A DNA stretch of 64,000 nt from contig NC_133123.1 in the NCBI RefSeq assembly GCF_033568475.1, positions 158,549,753-158,613,752 of the forward strand. The letters are read 5' to 3'. The translations under genes were made by a program, and so were the position numbers. Source of the stretch: Henckelia pumila (lineage: Eukaryota > Streptophyta > Magnoliopsida > Lamiales > Gesneriaceae). The notes under the pieces are model-generated. The model made no database searches. It was not told where the DNA came from and saw only the letters and a program-made list of their open reading frames with translations. The stretch's first letter is position 1, and each line of letters starts with the position of its first letter. Shown here piece after piece: positions 49,301-60,672 of the stretch.

Positions 49301-50755
49301 CCAGATGTTTGCGATACTATCTGAGCCAGCCTTGTATTCGCGGATCCGAGATGCTCAGATGTCTGATTCAAAGACCCAGCGGTTAGCTCGTCTAGCTAAC
49401 GAGGGTAGCTCGTCTGGATTTCATTATCAGTCAGATGACTTTCTGTGTTTGTCTGGTAGGCTTGTGATTCCACAGGATGAAGAGTTGCGAGAGGAGATTT
49501 TGTCTCAGGCACATCGCACTAAGTTGAGTATTCATCCTGGGAGCAACAAGATGTACAAGGATCTCCGTACTCGTTTCTGGTGGAAGGGAATGAAACGCAG
49601 TGTTTATCAGTTTGTTTCGAGATGTTTGGTGTGTCAAAAGGTAAGGCAGAGCACCGACGACCTGGAGGATTGCTTCACAGTCTGCCTATTCCTGAATGGA
49701 AATGGGAGTTTATCACAATGGACTTTGTGACCCATTTGCCGGTATCCCCGAGGAACTGTGATGCTATCTGGGTTGTGGTGGACCGACTCACCAAGTCAGC
49801 GCATTTCATTGCCTATAGCCGAGAGTACTCTGTAGATCGCATGGCACGGATGTACATTCAGGAGATCGTCCGACTTCATGGAGTGCCTGTGAGCATTGTC
49901 AGCGATCGGGACCCCAGGTTTACTTCTAGATTCTGGGGGAGTGTTCAGCGTGCGATGGGTACTACTCTCAGTTTGAGTACAGCCTATCATCCGGAGACTG
50001 ATGGTCAGTCAGAGCGCACTATCCGTACTTTGGAGGATATGCTTAGAGCGTGCGTCATGGATTTTGGTTCAGCCTGGCAGGATCATTTGCCGTTGATCGA
50101 GTTCGCTTACAACAACAGCTATCATACTAGTATTGGGATGACACTTTTTGAGGCGTTGTACGGGCGACGTTGTCGTACTCCACTCTTCTGGGAAGAAGTG
50201 GGGGAGAGACAGGCTGAGGGACCGGAGTTTATCCAGCAAGCGATAGACATTGTTGATCAAATCAAGAAACGGATTAAGACTGCACAGGATCGTCAGGCCA
50301 GCTATGCTAATATCAAGCGTAGGCCCTTGCAGTTCGAGGTCGGGGAGAAAGTGTTTCTGAGAGTGTCACCTTTTCGCAAGATTCTCAGATTTGGCCTTAA
50401 GGGCAAGTTGTCTCCCAGATTTATCGGTCCGTTTGAGATCTTGGAGAGCATTGGCGATTTGGCTTATCGACTAGCTTTGCCACCGCATCTATCCAGTATT
50501 CACGACGTGTTCCACGTATCTCTGTTGCGACGGTATGTGGCGGATGAATCTCATATTCTGCAGTGGTCTGAGGTTCAGGTAGACAAGGATTTGACTTATG
50601 TTGAGAAACCTCTTCGTATCCTGGATTATAAGGATAAGGTTTTACGGAACAAAGTCATTCCTTTGGTTTTAGTTCAGTGGCAGCGCCGAGGCACTGAGGA
50701 AGCTACTTGGGAGCTTGAGGACAGGATGCGTAAAGACCACCCTGAGTTGTTTTGA
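46341..50755 (+). pseudogene. Chromovirus 1 gag-pol, one nonsense codon and one frameshift
   Basis: The ATG at 46341 opens a frame to a TGA at 48147-48149. The related element has CGA there, so this looks like C-to-T decay. The same frame resumes and continues until a 1-bp loss near 49642, after CLVCQK. The rest (integrase core and tail) is in the +1 frame to 50755. Domains in order: gag; two CCHC knuckles ([27 protein letters not shown]); protease [13 protein letters not shown] with FIDDILVYS; RNase H ([22 protein letters not shown], where the usual Asp of TDH is Asn); integrase; chromodomain-like tail (LVQWQRRGTEEATWELE). Total length is close to the sister element. It could be mobilised in trans but not encode a full polyprotein. 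Confidence 0.93.
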
Positions 50756-50877
50756 TTTCATTCTTTAAGATGTATTCAGTTGCAAACTCTGTAAACATTT
50801 GATTTGAATAAAGAATGTTTCCGATTTCTGTATTTGCATTCGGTACTTAAGATCTGATTTCGAGGACGAAATATCTT

Positions 50878-50890
50878 AAGTGGGGGAGAA
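50878..50890 (+). other. Polypurine tract, chromovirus 1
   Basis: AAGTGGGGGAGAA lies directly before the 3' LTR. Just upstream is a 9-bp inverted repeat (ACTTAAGAT 50845-50853, ATCTTAAGT 50873-50881) enclosing GATTTCGAGGACGAA. Confidence 0.9.
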
Positions 50891-52182
50891 TGTAGTAGCC
50901 CGTAACCAAAATCAGTAATTAAGGAATTAATCATAATTACTTGGGTAGAGTTCGGAAGCTCCGATCAGGATCGAAAGCTCCGAACAGGATCGGAAGCTCC
51001 GATCGATATTACGTCAGGCATGACGTGTAGCAAGATCGGAAGCTCCGATCACCCCTATCCGGAATCAACAAGTGATATTTTGACACGTGGCAGATCAGGA
51101 TCTTCGGAAGCTCCGATGGCAGGATCGGATGTTCCGATCGAGGTTCGGACGTTCCGATCAAGGATCGGAAGTTCCGATCGTTGTCTATAAATAGAAGGCC
51201 GAGGCTTCACTTTCATTTGCCAATTCCGAGTTCTCCTTTCCATTCTAGTCCTTTTGGAGCTGTTCTAGTCTTCTTAGGCTTGGTCCGGAGGTCGGCGAGG
51301 CGTTCGGTAGTCGTAGCGGAGTTGTGCCCAAGTTCTGGAGGCATCGACATCAAAGGGCTAACGACGGACGAAGGTATAGCTTTTGCTTCCTATTAATATT
51401 TAGGAGTATGAAATAGCTTAGTTTAGGCTTTTAGAGCACTTTAATGATAGTAGTATCATTTGGCAGTGTAGAGCAGACTATAGGCGTGGACCTAGAGTTG
51501 GTAGAGCTTGCACTGTTTTGAGGTACGAAAGTACTGTTCGAGATATCCTGACTGAGTATGCATGTATTATGTGACTGCATGATTTATATGCCATGATATT
51601 ATGCTGCATTCATTTGCATCTTGCTGTATCTCTTTCGAGATGTCTGTTAGTAGGGATGTACCCTATCCTGTTAGTGGATGGACTTCCATCGATTTGGGTA
51701 CGGCGTATCCATGGTTATCTCGGTATGGGAGCCACCTCCTGAAGCGACGGCACAGCGTGCTACATACCAGGGCCCGGTCTGTCTCTGTTATCTGATCCTT
51801 GACCTCGAGTCTATAGGGAGTTCACTTTGCATGCATGTATACTCATACTCTCGTACTGAGCGTTTTATGCTCACGTCTCGTACTCTGTATTTTCTGGACA
51901 CCCTATTCCATGGGGCAGGTTTGCGTTTGGACGAGGAGGGTGGATCCAGGAGGGGCTAGTCAGTGGTTGGCCAGCTGGAGCTTCGTCTAGGTTTTATTAC
52001 TGTTGTTTGGGTTTATACAGCTATTCGATTTGGTTGTATATTATTGGATAAATTACAGATTCCTTTATTTGGGATTGTATTTTTGTTTATGGATTCCGCA
52101 GTTTTATTCTGATATCTGTTTAATTAAGTTAATTGCATGCATAAGTTCTGTTTAGTAGGTGATCCGGGTAAGGGTCACTACA
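50891..52182 (+). repeat. 3' LTR of chromovirus 1
   Basis: The 1292-bp LTR is nearly identical to 44944-46275 but has fewer U3 repeat units. TATAAATAG is at 51186-51194, ACACGTGGC at 51083-51091, and ACGTCA/TGACGT at 51011-51026. Confidence 0.95.
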
Positions 52183-53295
52183 AAGTTTCTCAATCAGAGA
52201 CCAAGAAGATGCCGTTGGTTTGTATTCGGATTTCCATAGAACCTTGTAAATCTCCAAACCTCCCCCTCTTGCTATACTAAAAAATCAATATGACCTTGCG
52301 AATAAGATTTAATCGCAACATCCATAGGATCTTCCAACATAAGCACAACCCTCCACTACGTCCCTATGATACAATGAAAAGCACCCCTTGAAACCAAGTA
52401 ATTAATTCGAAAACTGAGTATTATTAATATCTCTCTTGTATGTCTCACCCAAGAACAAGACTACAAGAGAGGGTTTTTTTTGGCGATAATCCGATTTAAT
52501 TCTCTGAAAGCTTGTTGGTTCCCAAGCCCCAGGACATTCCACACTACACAACTCATAGAGATCGGCGGGGTTGCTGAGCAACCTCCACCATTAAAGAATT
52601 TGTAAGACCATCTAAAGAGACGTCCACCACCTGGATTTAATACGGGCTTTTCGTAGACTGAAGCACCGCCGTATCTTTCTTGCTTTGATCTCCTTTTGTC
52701 CCGTCCCTTCTACCTCTACCATATTAATGTTTCCACTCCAGACAGCCTCATGCAGTCCATTGCGGCCAATGATGCTACTGCTTCCACTCAAATCTAGATT
52801 ATCCAGTCCCTCTCCCAAAAAATAGCTATCCTCCCACCCTAGCAAACCTGTTTGTCCCTCCTTGTCCTAATCGTCCCGAATTACCAAAGCCGAGCTATTG
52901 TGGCTAGGTTTCGGATTATTTTGAAGGTGAATGGTAACTCCTTCCCTTGTTCCCCCGATGTTTTAGCTCTCATCCAGATACAAAAATTCAATTCATATGT
53001 CTCCTTCGATATCTCGCCACAGGTACGAAATGAATGACCTATGACTCCGCATCTATAGCAGAAATCCGGAAGCCTTTCATAAGTAAGATGAGCTATCACA
53101 TCCTCCTAATCTTCAACCAGCGCAAACAAAGTTTTTCAGTGGTTTTTCGGATATCAATACGTACCTGAATCCGAATATAACTTCCCAGTTGCGAGCCAGA
53201 ATCACCTTGATCCACCTCCTCAACCTTGCCGATATGTGCATCAATTTTCTCCAAGGTGTTCCTTCTCGAGAATACCATAGGAACATTATGGAACT
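52183..53295 (-). pseudogene. LINE part 2: ORF1 zinc knuckle and endonuclease start
   Basis: Reading leftward from 53290: the second half of the DUF4283 domain (MVFSRRNTLEKIDAHIGKVE), then in a shifted frame the knuckle CYRCGVIGHSFRTC (53060-53010). A diverged spacer follows. The endonuclease begins near 52555 (CVVWNVLGLGNQQAFRELNR) and reaches FYGNPNTNQR near 52220. It is interrupted by chromovirus 1 at 52183 and chromovirus 2 at 53295. Frameshifts and stops are present. Confidence 0.85.
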
Positions 53296-54627
53296 TTTAG
53301 TAGCCCGTAACCAAAATCGGTAATTAAGGAATTAATCATAATTACTTGGATAAGAGTTCGGAAGCTCCGAAGGTGAGTTCGAAAGTTTCGAACAGGACTA
53401 GAAACTCCAATGCAGGATCGGAAGCTCCGATGGTATTTCGTCAGGCATGACGTGTGGCAAGATTGAAAGCTCCGATCAGGATCGGAAGCTCCGATCACCC
53501 CTATCCGAAGTCAAAAAGTGATATTTTGACACGTGGCAGATCAGGATCTTCGGAAGCTCCGATGGCAGGATCGGACGTTCCGATCGAGGTTCGGACGTTC
53601 CGATCGAGGATCGGAGGTTCCGATCATTGTCTATAAATAGAAGGCCGAGAATTCATTTTCAATTGCCAATTCCGGATTTCCTCTCTAACTCTAGTCGTAT
53701 TCGAGTTGTTCTAGCCTTCCTAGGCTTACCCCGGGAGTCGTTGAGGCATTCGATAGTCGTAGCGGAGTTGTGCCCAAGTTTTGGAGGCATCGACATCAAA
53801 GGGCTAACGACGGACGAAGGTATAGCTTTTGCTTCCTATAAATATTTAGGAGTATGCAAGAGCTTAGTTAAGGCTTTTAGAGCGCTTTAATGATAGTAGT
53901 ATCATTTGGCAGTGTAGAGAAGACTATAGGCGTGGACCTAGAGTTGGTAGAGCTTGCACTGATTTGAGGTACGGAAGTACTGTTCGAGATATCCTGACTG
54001 AGTATGCATGTATTATGTGACTGCATGGTTTATATGTCATTGATTTATGCTGCATTCATTTGCATACTGAGCTATCTCCTTCGAGATGTCTGTTAGTAGG
54101 GTTTTTCCCTATCCTGTTAGTGGTTGGACTTCCATCGATTTGGGTCCGGCATATCCACTTGTATTATGGTATGGGAGCCACCTCCTGAAGCGACGACACA
54201 GCGTGCTACATACCAGGGCCCGATCTGTCTCTGTTATCTGATCCTTGACCTCGAGTTTATAGGGAGTTCACTTTGCATGCATGTATACTCATACTCTCGT
54301 ACTGAGCGTTTTATGCTCACGTCTCGTACTCTGTGTTTCTGGACACCCTATTCCATGGGGCAGGTTTGCGATTGGACGAGGCGGGGGGATCCAAGAGAGG
54401 CTAGGCAGTGGTTGGCCAGCTGGAGCTTCGTCTAGGTTTTATTTCTGTTGTTTTGGGTTGATACAACTATTCGATTTGGTTGTATAATATTTGGATAATT
54501 GCAGATTCTTTTCATTGGGATTGTATTTATTTATGGTTTCCGCTAGATTATTTTTGATATCTGTTTTATTAAGTTAATTGCATGCCTAAGTTCTGTTTAG
54601 TAGGTGATCCGGGTAAGGGTCATTACA
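53296..54627 (+). repeat. 5' LTR of chromovirus 2
   Basis: 1332 bp, with a U3 array of GGAAGCTCCGATC-like units, ACACGTGGC at 53529-53537 and TATAAATAG at 53632-53640. The first two bases are TT rather than TG. Confidence 0.94.
53632..53640 (+). promoter_or_regulatory. LTR TATA box, chromovirus 2, 5' LTR
   Basis: TATAAATAG follows the U3 repeat array, about 95 bp after an ACACGTGGC motif. Confidence 0.75.
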
Positions 54628-54631
54628 TTTA

Positions 54632-54643
54632 TGTTATCAGAGC
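54632..54643 (+). other. Primer binding site, chromovirus 2 (one mismatch)
   Basis: TGTTATCAGAGC differs by one base from TGGTATCAGAGC. It lies four bases after the 5' LTR. Confidence 0.85.
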
Positions 54644-54702
54644 CAGGTTAGTATTCTTGGGATTTAGACTCTGCATAAGGTAACCGTGAGGTAATTTTGT
54701 AG

Positions 54703-57700
54703 ATGGTAGATCGTAACGACCAGAGTTCTCATGGCAGTATTGGTGGGCGTTGGGGTGATGCCGACCGGGAGCCTCGTCGAGAACGGCGTCATCGTCATCA
54801 TGACGACGAGCGTTTCACTGTGCGTCGATTCTTAGCTATAGGTCCTAAGCCCTTAGTTGGAGGTGAGTCTCCGGAGGATGCGGAGAACTGGTTAGACCGC
54901 ATGGAGACGACTTTTCAGACTTTCCAATGCACCGAGGAGCAGAAGATGGAGACCCTGGGTTATCTTCTAGATGGACGTGCGCACAGGTGGTGGAGGTTTA
55001 CTTCTGCACCTTTTTTTGCGGCGAGAGGAGTGGCCACCTGGGCCGAGTTCCGCACAGCTTTTCAAAAACTGTATTTTCCTCCTGCACTCCGTCAGTCGAA
55101 GGCAGGCGAGCTTCTGAGTCTGCGACAGGGAGCCATGTCTATTGATGAGTATCAACAGAAGTTCTTTGATCTGCTATCCTATTACCCCGAGATTGCTGAC
55201 AGCTCTGGGATGAAGTATAATCTGTTCCTTCAGGGCTTTAACCCTGAGATCCATGACCATGTGGCGGTTGGCGACGACATGTCCTATGAGGGTTTGGTGA
55301 GCCGTTGTCACCAGGCGGAGGACAGCATTCGGCGGAACAGGTCTTTCTCTCAGTCGAAAGCTGCTAGTTCTTTGGGTCCCCGTGCCCAATATTTCAAGAA
55401 GTCTGGATCTACTTCTTCTTCCTCTGGCTCTGCTGGTGTTGTCCGTTTCGGTAAGAAGGACAAGTGTGATCACTGTGGAAAGAACCATCCATCCGACAAG
55501 TGCCGTAGAGCTTCTGGAGCTTGTTTCCGTTGTGGAGAGACTGGTCATATCCGGAGAGATTGTCCACTATCTGGGGGAGGCAGTTCTGGTTCTGGTTCTC
55601 AGGCCACCGTTCAGCAGAGGTCACAGGGAGAACCTGCTGGGAGTTCTCATTTGAGGCCACGAGCTTCTGGCCAGGTGTTTGCCCTGAGACATGATCAGGC
55701 AGTGGAGGAGAATGAGAAAGTCATCGCAGGTACATTTATGCTTTATGGTATACCTGCTTTTGTACTTATTGACACTGGTGCATCTCATTCCTTCATTTCT
55801 GCACGTTTTGTTAAGAGGCATAAGTTACCATGCATTGCACTAGACGTAGTGATGTCTGTTTCTACTCCGACGGGCCAATCTGCTTTGGCTAAGCGTCTAG
55901 TGATGGGTTGCCCTTTAGAGTTCGAAGGGAACATTCTGTTAGCAAATCTCATGGTCCTGGCGATGGAAGACTTTGATTGCATTCTGGGAATAGATATGTT
56001 GACTACCTATCGAGCTTCAGTGGACTGCTATCAGAGATTAGTACGCTTTCATCCGGAAGGGAGTGAGAGCTGGTTTTTCTATGGTGAGGGAGCGCGACCT
56101 CCGATGCCTTTGGTATCAGCTTTGAGAGCCTGTCGAGCTCCAGAGTCTGGTGGGGAAGGCTACCTTATCTATGCAGTTGATTTATCCGCTGAGAGTATTG
56201 GGATAGAGAGCATTCCTGTTGTGGATGAATTCTCAGATGTATTTCCTGATGAGATTTCGGGTTTTCCTCCTGCTAGGGAAGTCGAGTTTGGCATAGAGTT
56301 GATGCCAGATACTTCACCTATTTCTCGAGCACCGTATCGTCTGGCTCCGTCAGAAATGCGCGAGTTGAAGAATCAGCTACAGGATCTTTTGGACAAGGGG
56401 TACATTCGTCCTAGTGTATCTCCTTGGGGAGCTCCTGTTCTCTTTGTAAAGAAGAAGGATGGGTCGATGCGGTTGTGCATTGACTATCGGCAGCTGAATC
56501 GAGTCACTGTGAAGAACAAGTATCCGTTGCCTCGTATTGATGACTTGTTTGATCAGTTGCAGGGCACGTCAGTTTACTCCAAGATTGACTTGAGATCTGG
56601 GTATCATCAGTTGAGAGTCCGTGACCAGGACGTAGCCAAGACTGCATTCCGTACTCGCTATGGGCATTACGAGTTTCTAGTAATGCCATTTGGTTTGACT
56701 AATACGCCGGCTATATTCATGGATCTGATGAACCGTGTTTTCAGGGAGTATTTGGACAAGTTTGTCGTGGTCTTCATTGACGACATCTTGGTGTATTCGC
56801 GTAATACGGAAGAGCATGTTTCTCACTTGCGGTTGGTACTACAGACTCTTCGGGATGAGCAGTTGTACGCCAAGCTGAGCAAGTGTGAGTTCTGGATGGA
56901 TCGAGTGGTATTTCTTGACCATATCATATCCAGGGAAGGGATTTCTGTTGATCCAAGCAAGATTGAAGCGGTACTTAATTGGTCGCGTCCGACGACAGTT
57001 GCTGAGATCCGTAGTTTTCTGGGTCTAGCAGGGTATTATCATCGCTTCATTCTGAACTTCTCTCAACTAGCTCGACCTTTGACGCAGCTTACCCGCAAGG
57101 GTGTGGATTTCGAGTGGTCCTCCGAGTGTGAGGAGAATTTCTGTGAGCTTCGACGGTGGTTGACTTCTGCGCCGGTGTTGACATTACCGTCAGGATCTGG
57201 AGGGTATGTGGTATACACTGATGCTTCTCTTCAGGGGTTAGGTTGTGTTCTGACTCAGAATGGGCATGTGATCGCATACGCTTCTAGACAGCTGAAGCTT
57301 CACGAGGACAACTATCCAGTCCATGATTTGGAATTGGCAGCCATTGTGTTCGCTTTGAAGATCTGGCGTCATTATCTGTATGGCGAGAAATTTGAGATCT
57401 TCACCGACCATAAGAGTCTCAAGTATTTGTTCACTCAGGCGGAGTTGAACATGAGGCATAGAAGTTGGATGGACTTGCTTAAGGACTATGATTGCGAGAT
57501 TAAGTACCATCCGGGAGCTGCTAATCTCACCGCTGATGCTTTGAGTCGCAAGGTGCGACTATCCGCACTTCAGACTTGTTCGATGTCTAGTGCGATCGGT
57601 GACTGTTGTACTTCGGGATATACCTTCAAGCATAAGAAAGGTATGCAGAGTATCCAGATGTTTGCGATATTATCTGAGCCAGCCTTGTATTCGCGGATTC

Positions 57701-59109
57701 GAGATGCTCAGATGTCTGATTCGAAGACCCAGCGTTTAGATCGTCTAGCTAACGAGGGTAGCTCGTCTGGATTTTATTATCAGTCAGATGGCTTTCTGTG
57801 TTTGTCTGGTAAGCTTGTGATTCCGCAGGATGAAGAGTTGCGAGAGGAGATTTTGTCTCAGGCGCATCACACTAAGTTGAGTATTCATCCTGGGAGCAAC
57901 AAGATGTACAAGGATCTACGTACTCGTTTCTGGTGGAAGGGTATGAAACGCAGTGTTTATCAGTTTGTTTTGAGATGTTTGGTGTGTCAATAGGCCAAAG
58001 CAGAGCACCGACGACCTGGAGGATTGCTTCACAGTCTGCCTATTCCTGAATGGAAATGGGAGTTTATCATAATGGACTTTGTGACCCATTTGCCGGTATC
58101 CCCGAGGAACTGTGATGCTATCTGGGTTGTGGTGGACCGGCTCACCAAGTCAGCGCATTTCATTGCCTATAGTCGAGAGTACAATGTGGATCGTATGGCT
58201 CAGTTGTACATTCAGGAGATCGTTCGACTTCATGGAGTGCCTGTGAGCATTGTTAGCGATCGGGACCCCCGGTTCACTTCTAGATTCTGGGGGAGTGTTC
58301 AGCGTGCGATGGGTACTACTCTCAATTTGAGTACTGCCTATCATCCGGAGACTGATGGTCAGTCAGAGCGCACTATCCGTACTTTTGAGGATATGCTTAG
58401 AGCGTGCGTCATGGATTTTGGTTCAGCCTGGCAGGATCATTTGCCGTTGATCGAGTTTGCGTACAACAACAGATATCACACTAGTATTGGGATGACACCT
58501 TTTGAGGCGTTGTACGGGTGACGTTGTCGTACTCCACTCTTCTGGGAAGAAGTGGGGGAGAGACAGGCTGAGGAACCGGAGTTTATTCAGCAGGCGATAG
58601 ACATTGTTGATCAGATCAAGAAACGGATTAAGACTGCACAGGATCATCAGGCCAGCTATGCTAATATCAAGCGTAGGCCTTTGTAGTTCGATGTCGGGGA
58701 GAAAGTGTTTCTGAGAGTGTCACCTTTCCGCAAGATTCTCAGATTTGGCCTTAAGGGCAAGTTATCTCCCAGGTTTATCGGTCCGTTTGAGATCTTGGAG
58801 AGCATTGGCGATTTGGCTTATCGACTAGCTTTGCCACCGCATCTATCCAGTATTCACGACGTGTTTCACGTATCTCTGTTGCGATGGTATGTGGCGGATG
58901 AATCTCATATTCTGCAGCGGTCTGAGGTTCAGGTGAACAAGGATTTGACCTATGTTGAGAAACCTATTCGCATCCTAGATTATAAGGATAAGGTTTTACG
59001 GAACAAAGTCATTCCTCTGGTTTTAGTTTAGTGGCAGCGCCAAGACACTGAGGAAGCTACTTGGGAGCTTGAGGACAGGATGCGTGAAGACCATCCTGAG
59101 TTGTTTTGA
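54703..59109 (+). pseudogene. Chromovirus 2 gag-pol, four in-frame nonsense codons
   Basis: One frame runs from the ATG at 54703 to TGA 59107-59109, 1469 codons, with no frameshift. Stops lie at 57991-57993, 58519-58521, 58684-58686 and 59029-59031, all in integrase or beyond, so gag through RNase H is uninterrupted for 1096 codons. Landmarks: retrotransposon gag (about residues 50-170); CCHC knuckles from about 254; protease LIDTGASH near 355; [11 protein letters not shown] near 692; RNase H ([10 protein letters not shown] near 835, [11 protein letters not shown]); integrase HHCC then [12 protein letters not shown] near 1143 and [12 protein letters not shown]; chromodomain-like tail from about 1420. 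The gag, protease, RT and RNase H parts could still be made. Integrase cannot. Confidence 0.94.
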
Positions 59110-59231
59110 TTTCATTCTTAAGTTGCATTCAGTTGCAAACTCTGTAAATGTTTGATTTGAATAAAGAATGTTTCTGATTTCTGTATTACATTCAGTACTT
59201 AAGATCTGATTTCGAGGACGAAATATCTTAA

Positions 59232-59242
59232 ATGGGGGAGAA
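59232..59242 (+). other. Polypurine tract, chromovirus 2
   Basis: ATGGGGGAGAA lies directly before TGTAGTAG of the 3' LTR, preceded by GATTTCGAGGACGAA at 59208-59222. Confidence 0.9.
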
Positions 59243-60555
59243 TGTAGTAGCCCGTAACCAAAATCGGTAATTAAGGAATTAATCATAATTACTTGGATAA
59301 GAGTTCGGAAGCTCCGAAGGTGAGTTCGGAAGTTCCGAACAGGATCGGAAGCTCCGATGCAGGATCGGAAGCTCCGATGGTATTTCGTCAGGCATGACGT
59401 GTGGCAAGATCGGAAGCTCCGATCACCCCTATCCGAAGTCAACAAGTGATATTTTGACACGTGACAGATCAGGATCTTCGGAAGCTCCGATGGCAGGATC
59501 GGACGTTCCGATCGAGGTTCGGACGTTCCGATCGAGGATCGGAGGTTCCGATCGTTGTCTATAAATAGAAGGCCGAGAATTCATTTTCAATTGCCAATTC
59601 CGGATTTCCTCTCTAACTCTAGTCGTATTCGAGTTGTTCTAGCCTTCCTAGGCTTACCCCGGGAGTCGTTGAGGCGTTCGATAGTCGTAGCGGAGTTGTG
59701 CCCAAGTTTTGGAGGCATCGACATCAAAGGGCTAACGACGGACGAAGGTATAGCTTTTGCTTCCTATAAATATTTAGGAGTATGCAATAGCTTAGTTAAG
59801 GCTTTTAGAGCACTTTAATGATAGTAGTATCATTTGGCAGTGTAGATCAGACTATAGGCGTGGACCTAGAGTTGGTAGAGCTTGCACTGATTTGAGGTAC
59901 GGAAGTACTGTTTGAGATATCCTGACTGAGTATGCATGTATTATGTGACTGCATGGTTTATATGTCATTGATTTATGCTGCATTCATTTGCATACTGAGC
60001 TATCTCCTTCGAGATGTCTGTTAGTAGGGTTTTTCCCTATCCTGTTAGTGGTTGGACTTCCATCGATTTGGGTCCGGCATATCCACTTGTATTATGGTAT
60101 GGGAGCCACCTCCTGAAGCGACGACACAGCATGCTACATACCAGGGTCCGGTCTGTCTCTGTTATCTGATCCTTGACCTCGAGTTTATAGGGAGTTCACT
60201 TTGCATGCATGTATACTCATACTCTCGTACTGAGCATTTTATGCTCACGTCTCGTACTCTGTGTTTCTGGACACCCTATTCCATGGGGCAGGTTTGCGAT
60301 TGGACGAGGCGGGGGGATCCAAGAGAGGCTAGGCAGTGGTTGGCCAGCTGGAGCTTCGTCTAGGTTTTATTTCTGTTGTTTTGGGTTGATACAGCTATTC
60401 GATTTGGTTGTATAATATTTGGATAATTGCAGATTCTTTTCATTGGGATTGTATTTATTTATGGTTTTCGCTAGATTATTTCTGATATCTGTTTTATTAA
60501 GTTAATTGCATGCCTAAGTTCTGTTTAGTAGGTGATTCGGGTAAGGGTCACTACA
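59243..60555 (+). repeat. 3' LTR of chromovirus 2
   Basis: 1313 bp, nearly identical to 53296-54627, 19 bp shorter because of the U3 array. It keeps the canonical TG start. TATAAATAG is at 59560-59568, and ACACGTGAC at 59457-59465 has one base changed from the other LTR. Confidence 0.94.
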
Positions 60556-60672
60556 GAACTGTACCCAAAACGAGACCTCGTTGAAATATAGAGAACAAAT
60601 CCTTGTAAGTTCCTTGATCACGATCAGATCTTGGAAGAAACTCCAAGGCCCTTCCGCCAAAACATCACTTTT
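60556..60672 (-). pseudogene. LINE part 1: ORF1 DUF4283 start fragment
   Basis: Reading leftward, the frame gives VLAEGPWSFFQDLIVIKELT and then FNEVSFWVQF up to the chromovirus 2 target site. It continues at 53290 with HNVPMVFSRR. This is the DUF4283 domain of plant LINE ORF1. LINE similarity stops near 60672, so the element is 5' truncated or further broken. Confidence 0.8.

Larger units (their letters stand above)
44944..52182 (+). mobile_element. Tekay/Del-like chromovirus 1, complete with LTRs, inserted in LINE
   Basis: This 7239-bp element has LTRs at 44944-46275 and 50891-52182, primer site 46280-46291, gag-pol 46341-50755 and polypurine tract 50878-50890. It is flanked by the exact 5-bp duplication AAGTT (44939-44943 and 52183-52187). 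The two LTRs differ by only about a dozen or so substitutions outside the variable repeat array, so insertion is recent. It lies in the endonuclease region of a LINE. It is closely related to the element at 53296-60555. Confidence 0.96.
53296..60555 (+). mobile_element. Tekay/Del-like chromovirus 2, complete with LTRs, inserted in LINE
   Basis: This 7260-bp element has LTRs at 53296-54627 and 59243-60555, primer site about 54632-54643, gag-pol 54703-59109 and polypurine tract 59232-59242. It is flanked by the exact 5-bp duplication GAACT (53291-53295 and 60556-60560). The first LTR starts TTTAGTAG instead of TGTAGTAG, a point change in the terminal TG. It lies in ORF1 of the same LINE that chromovirus 1 interrupts, in the same orientation. 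Confidence 0.96.
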
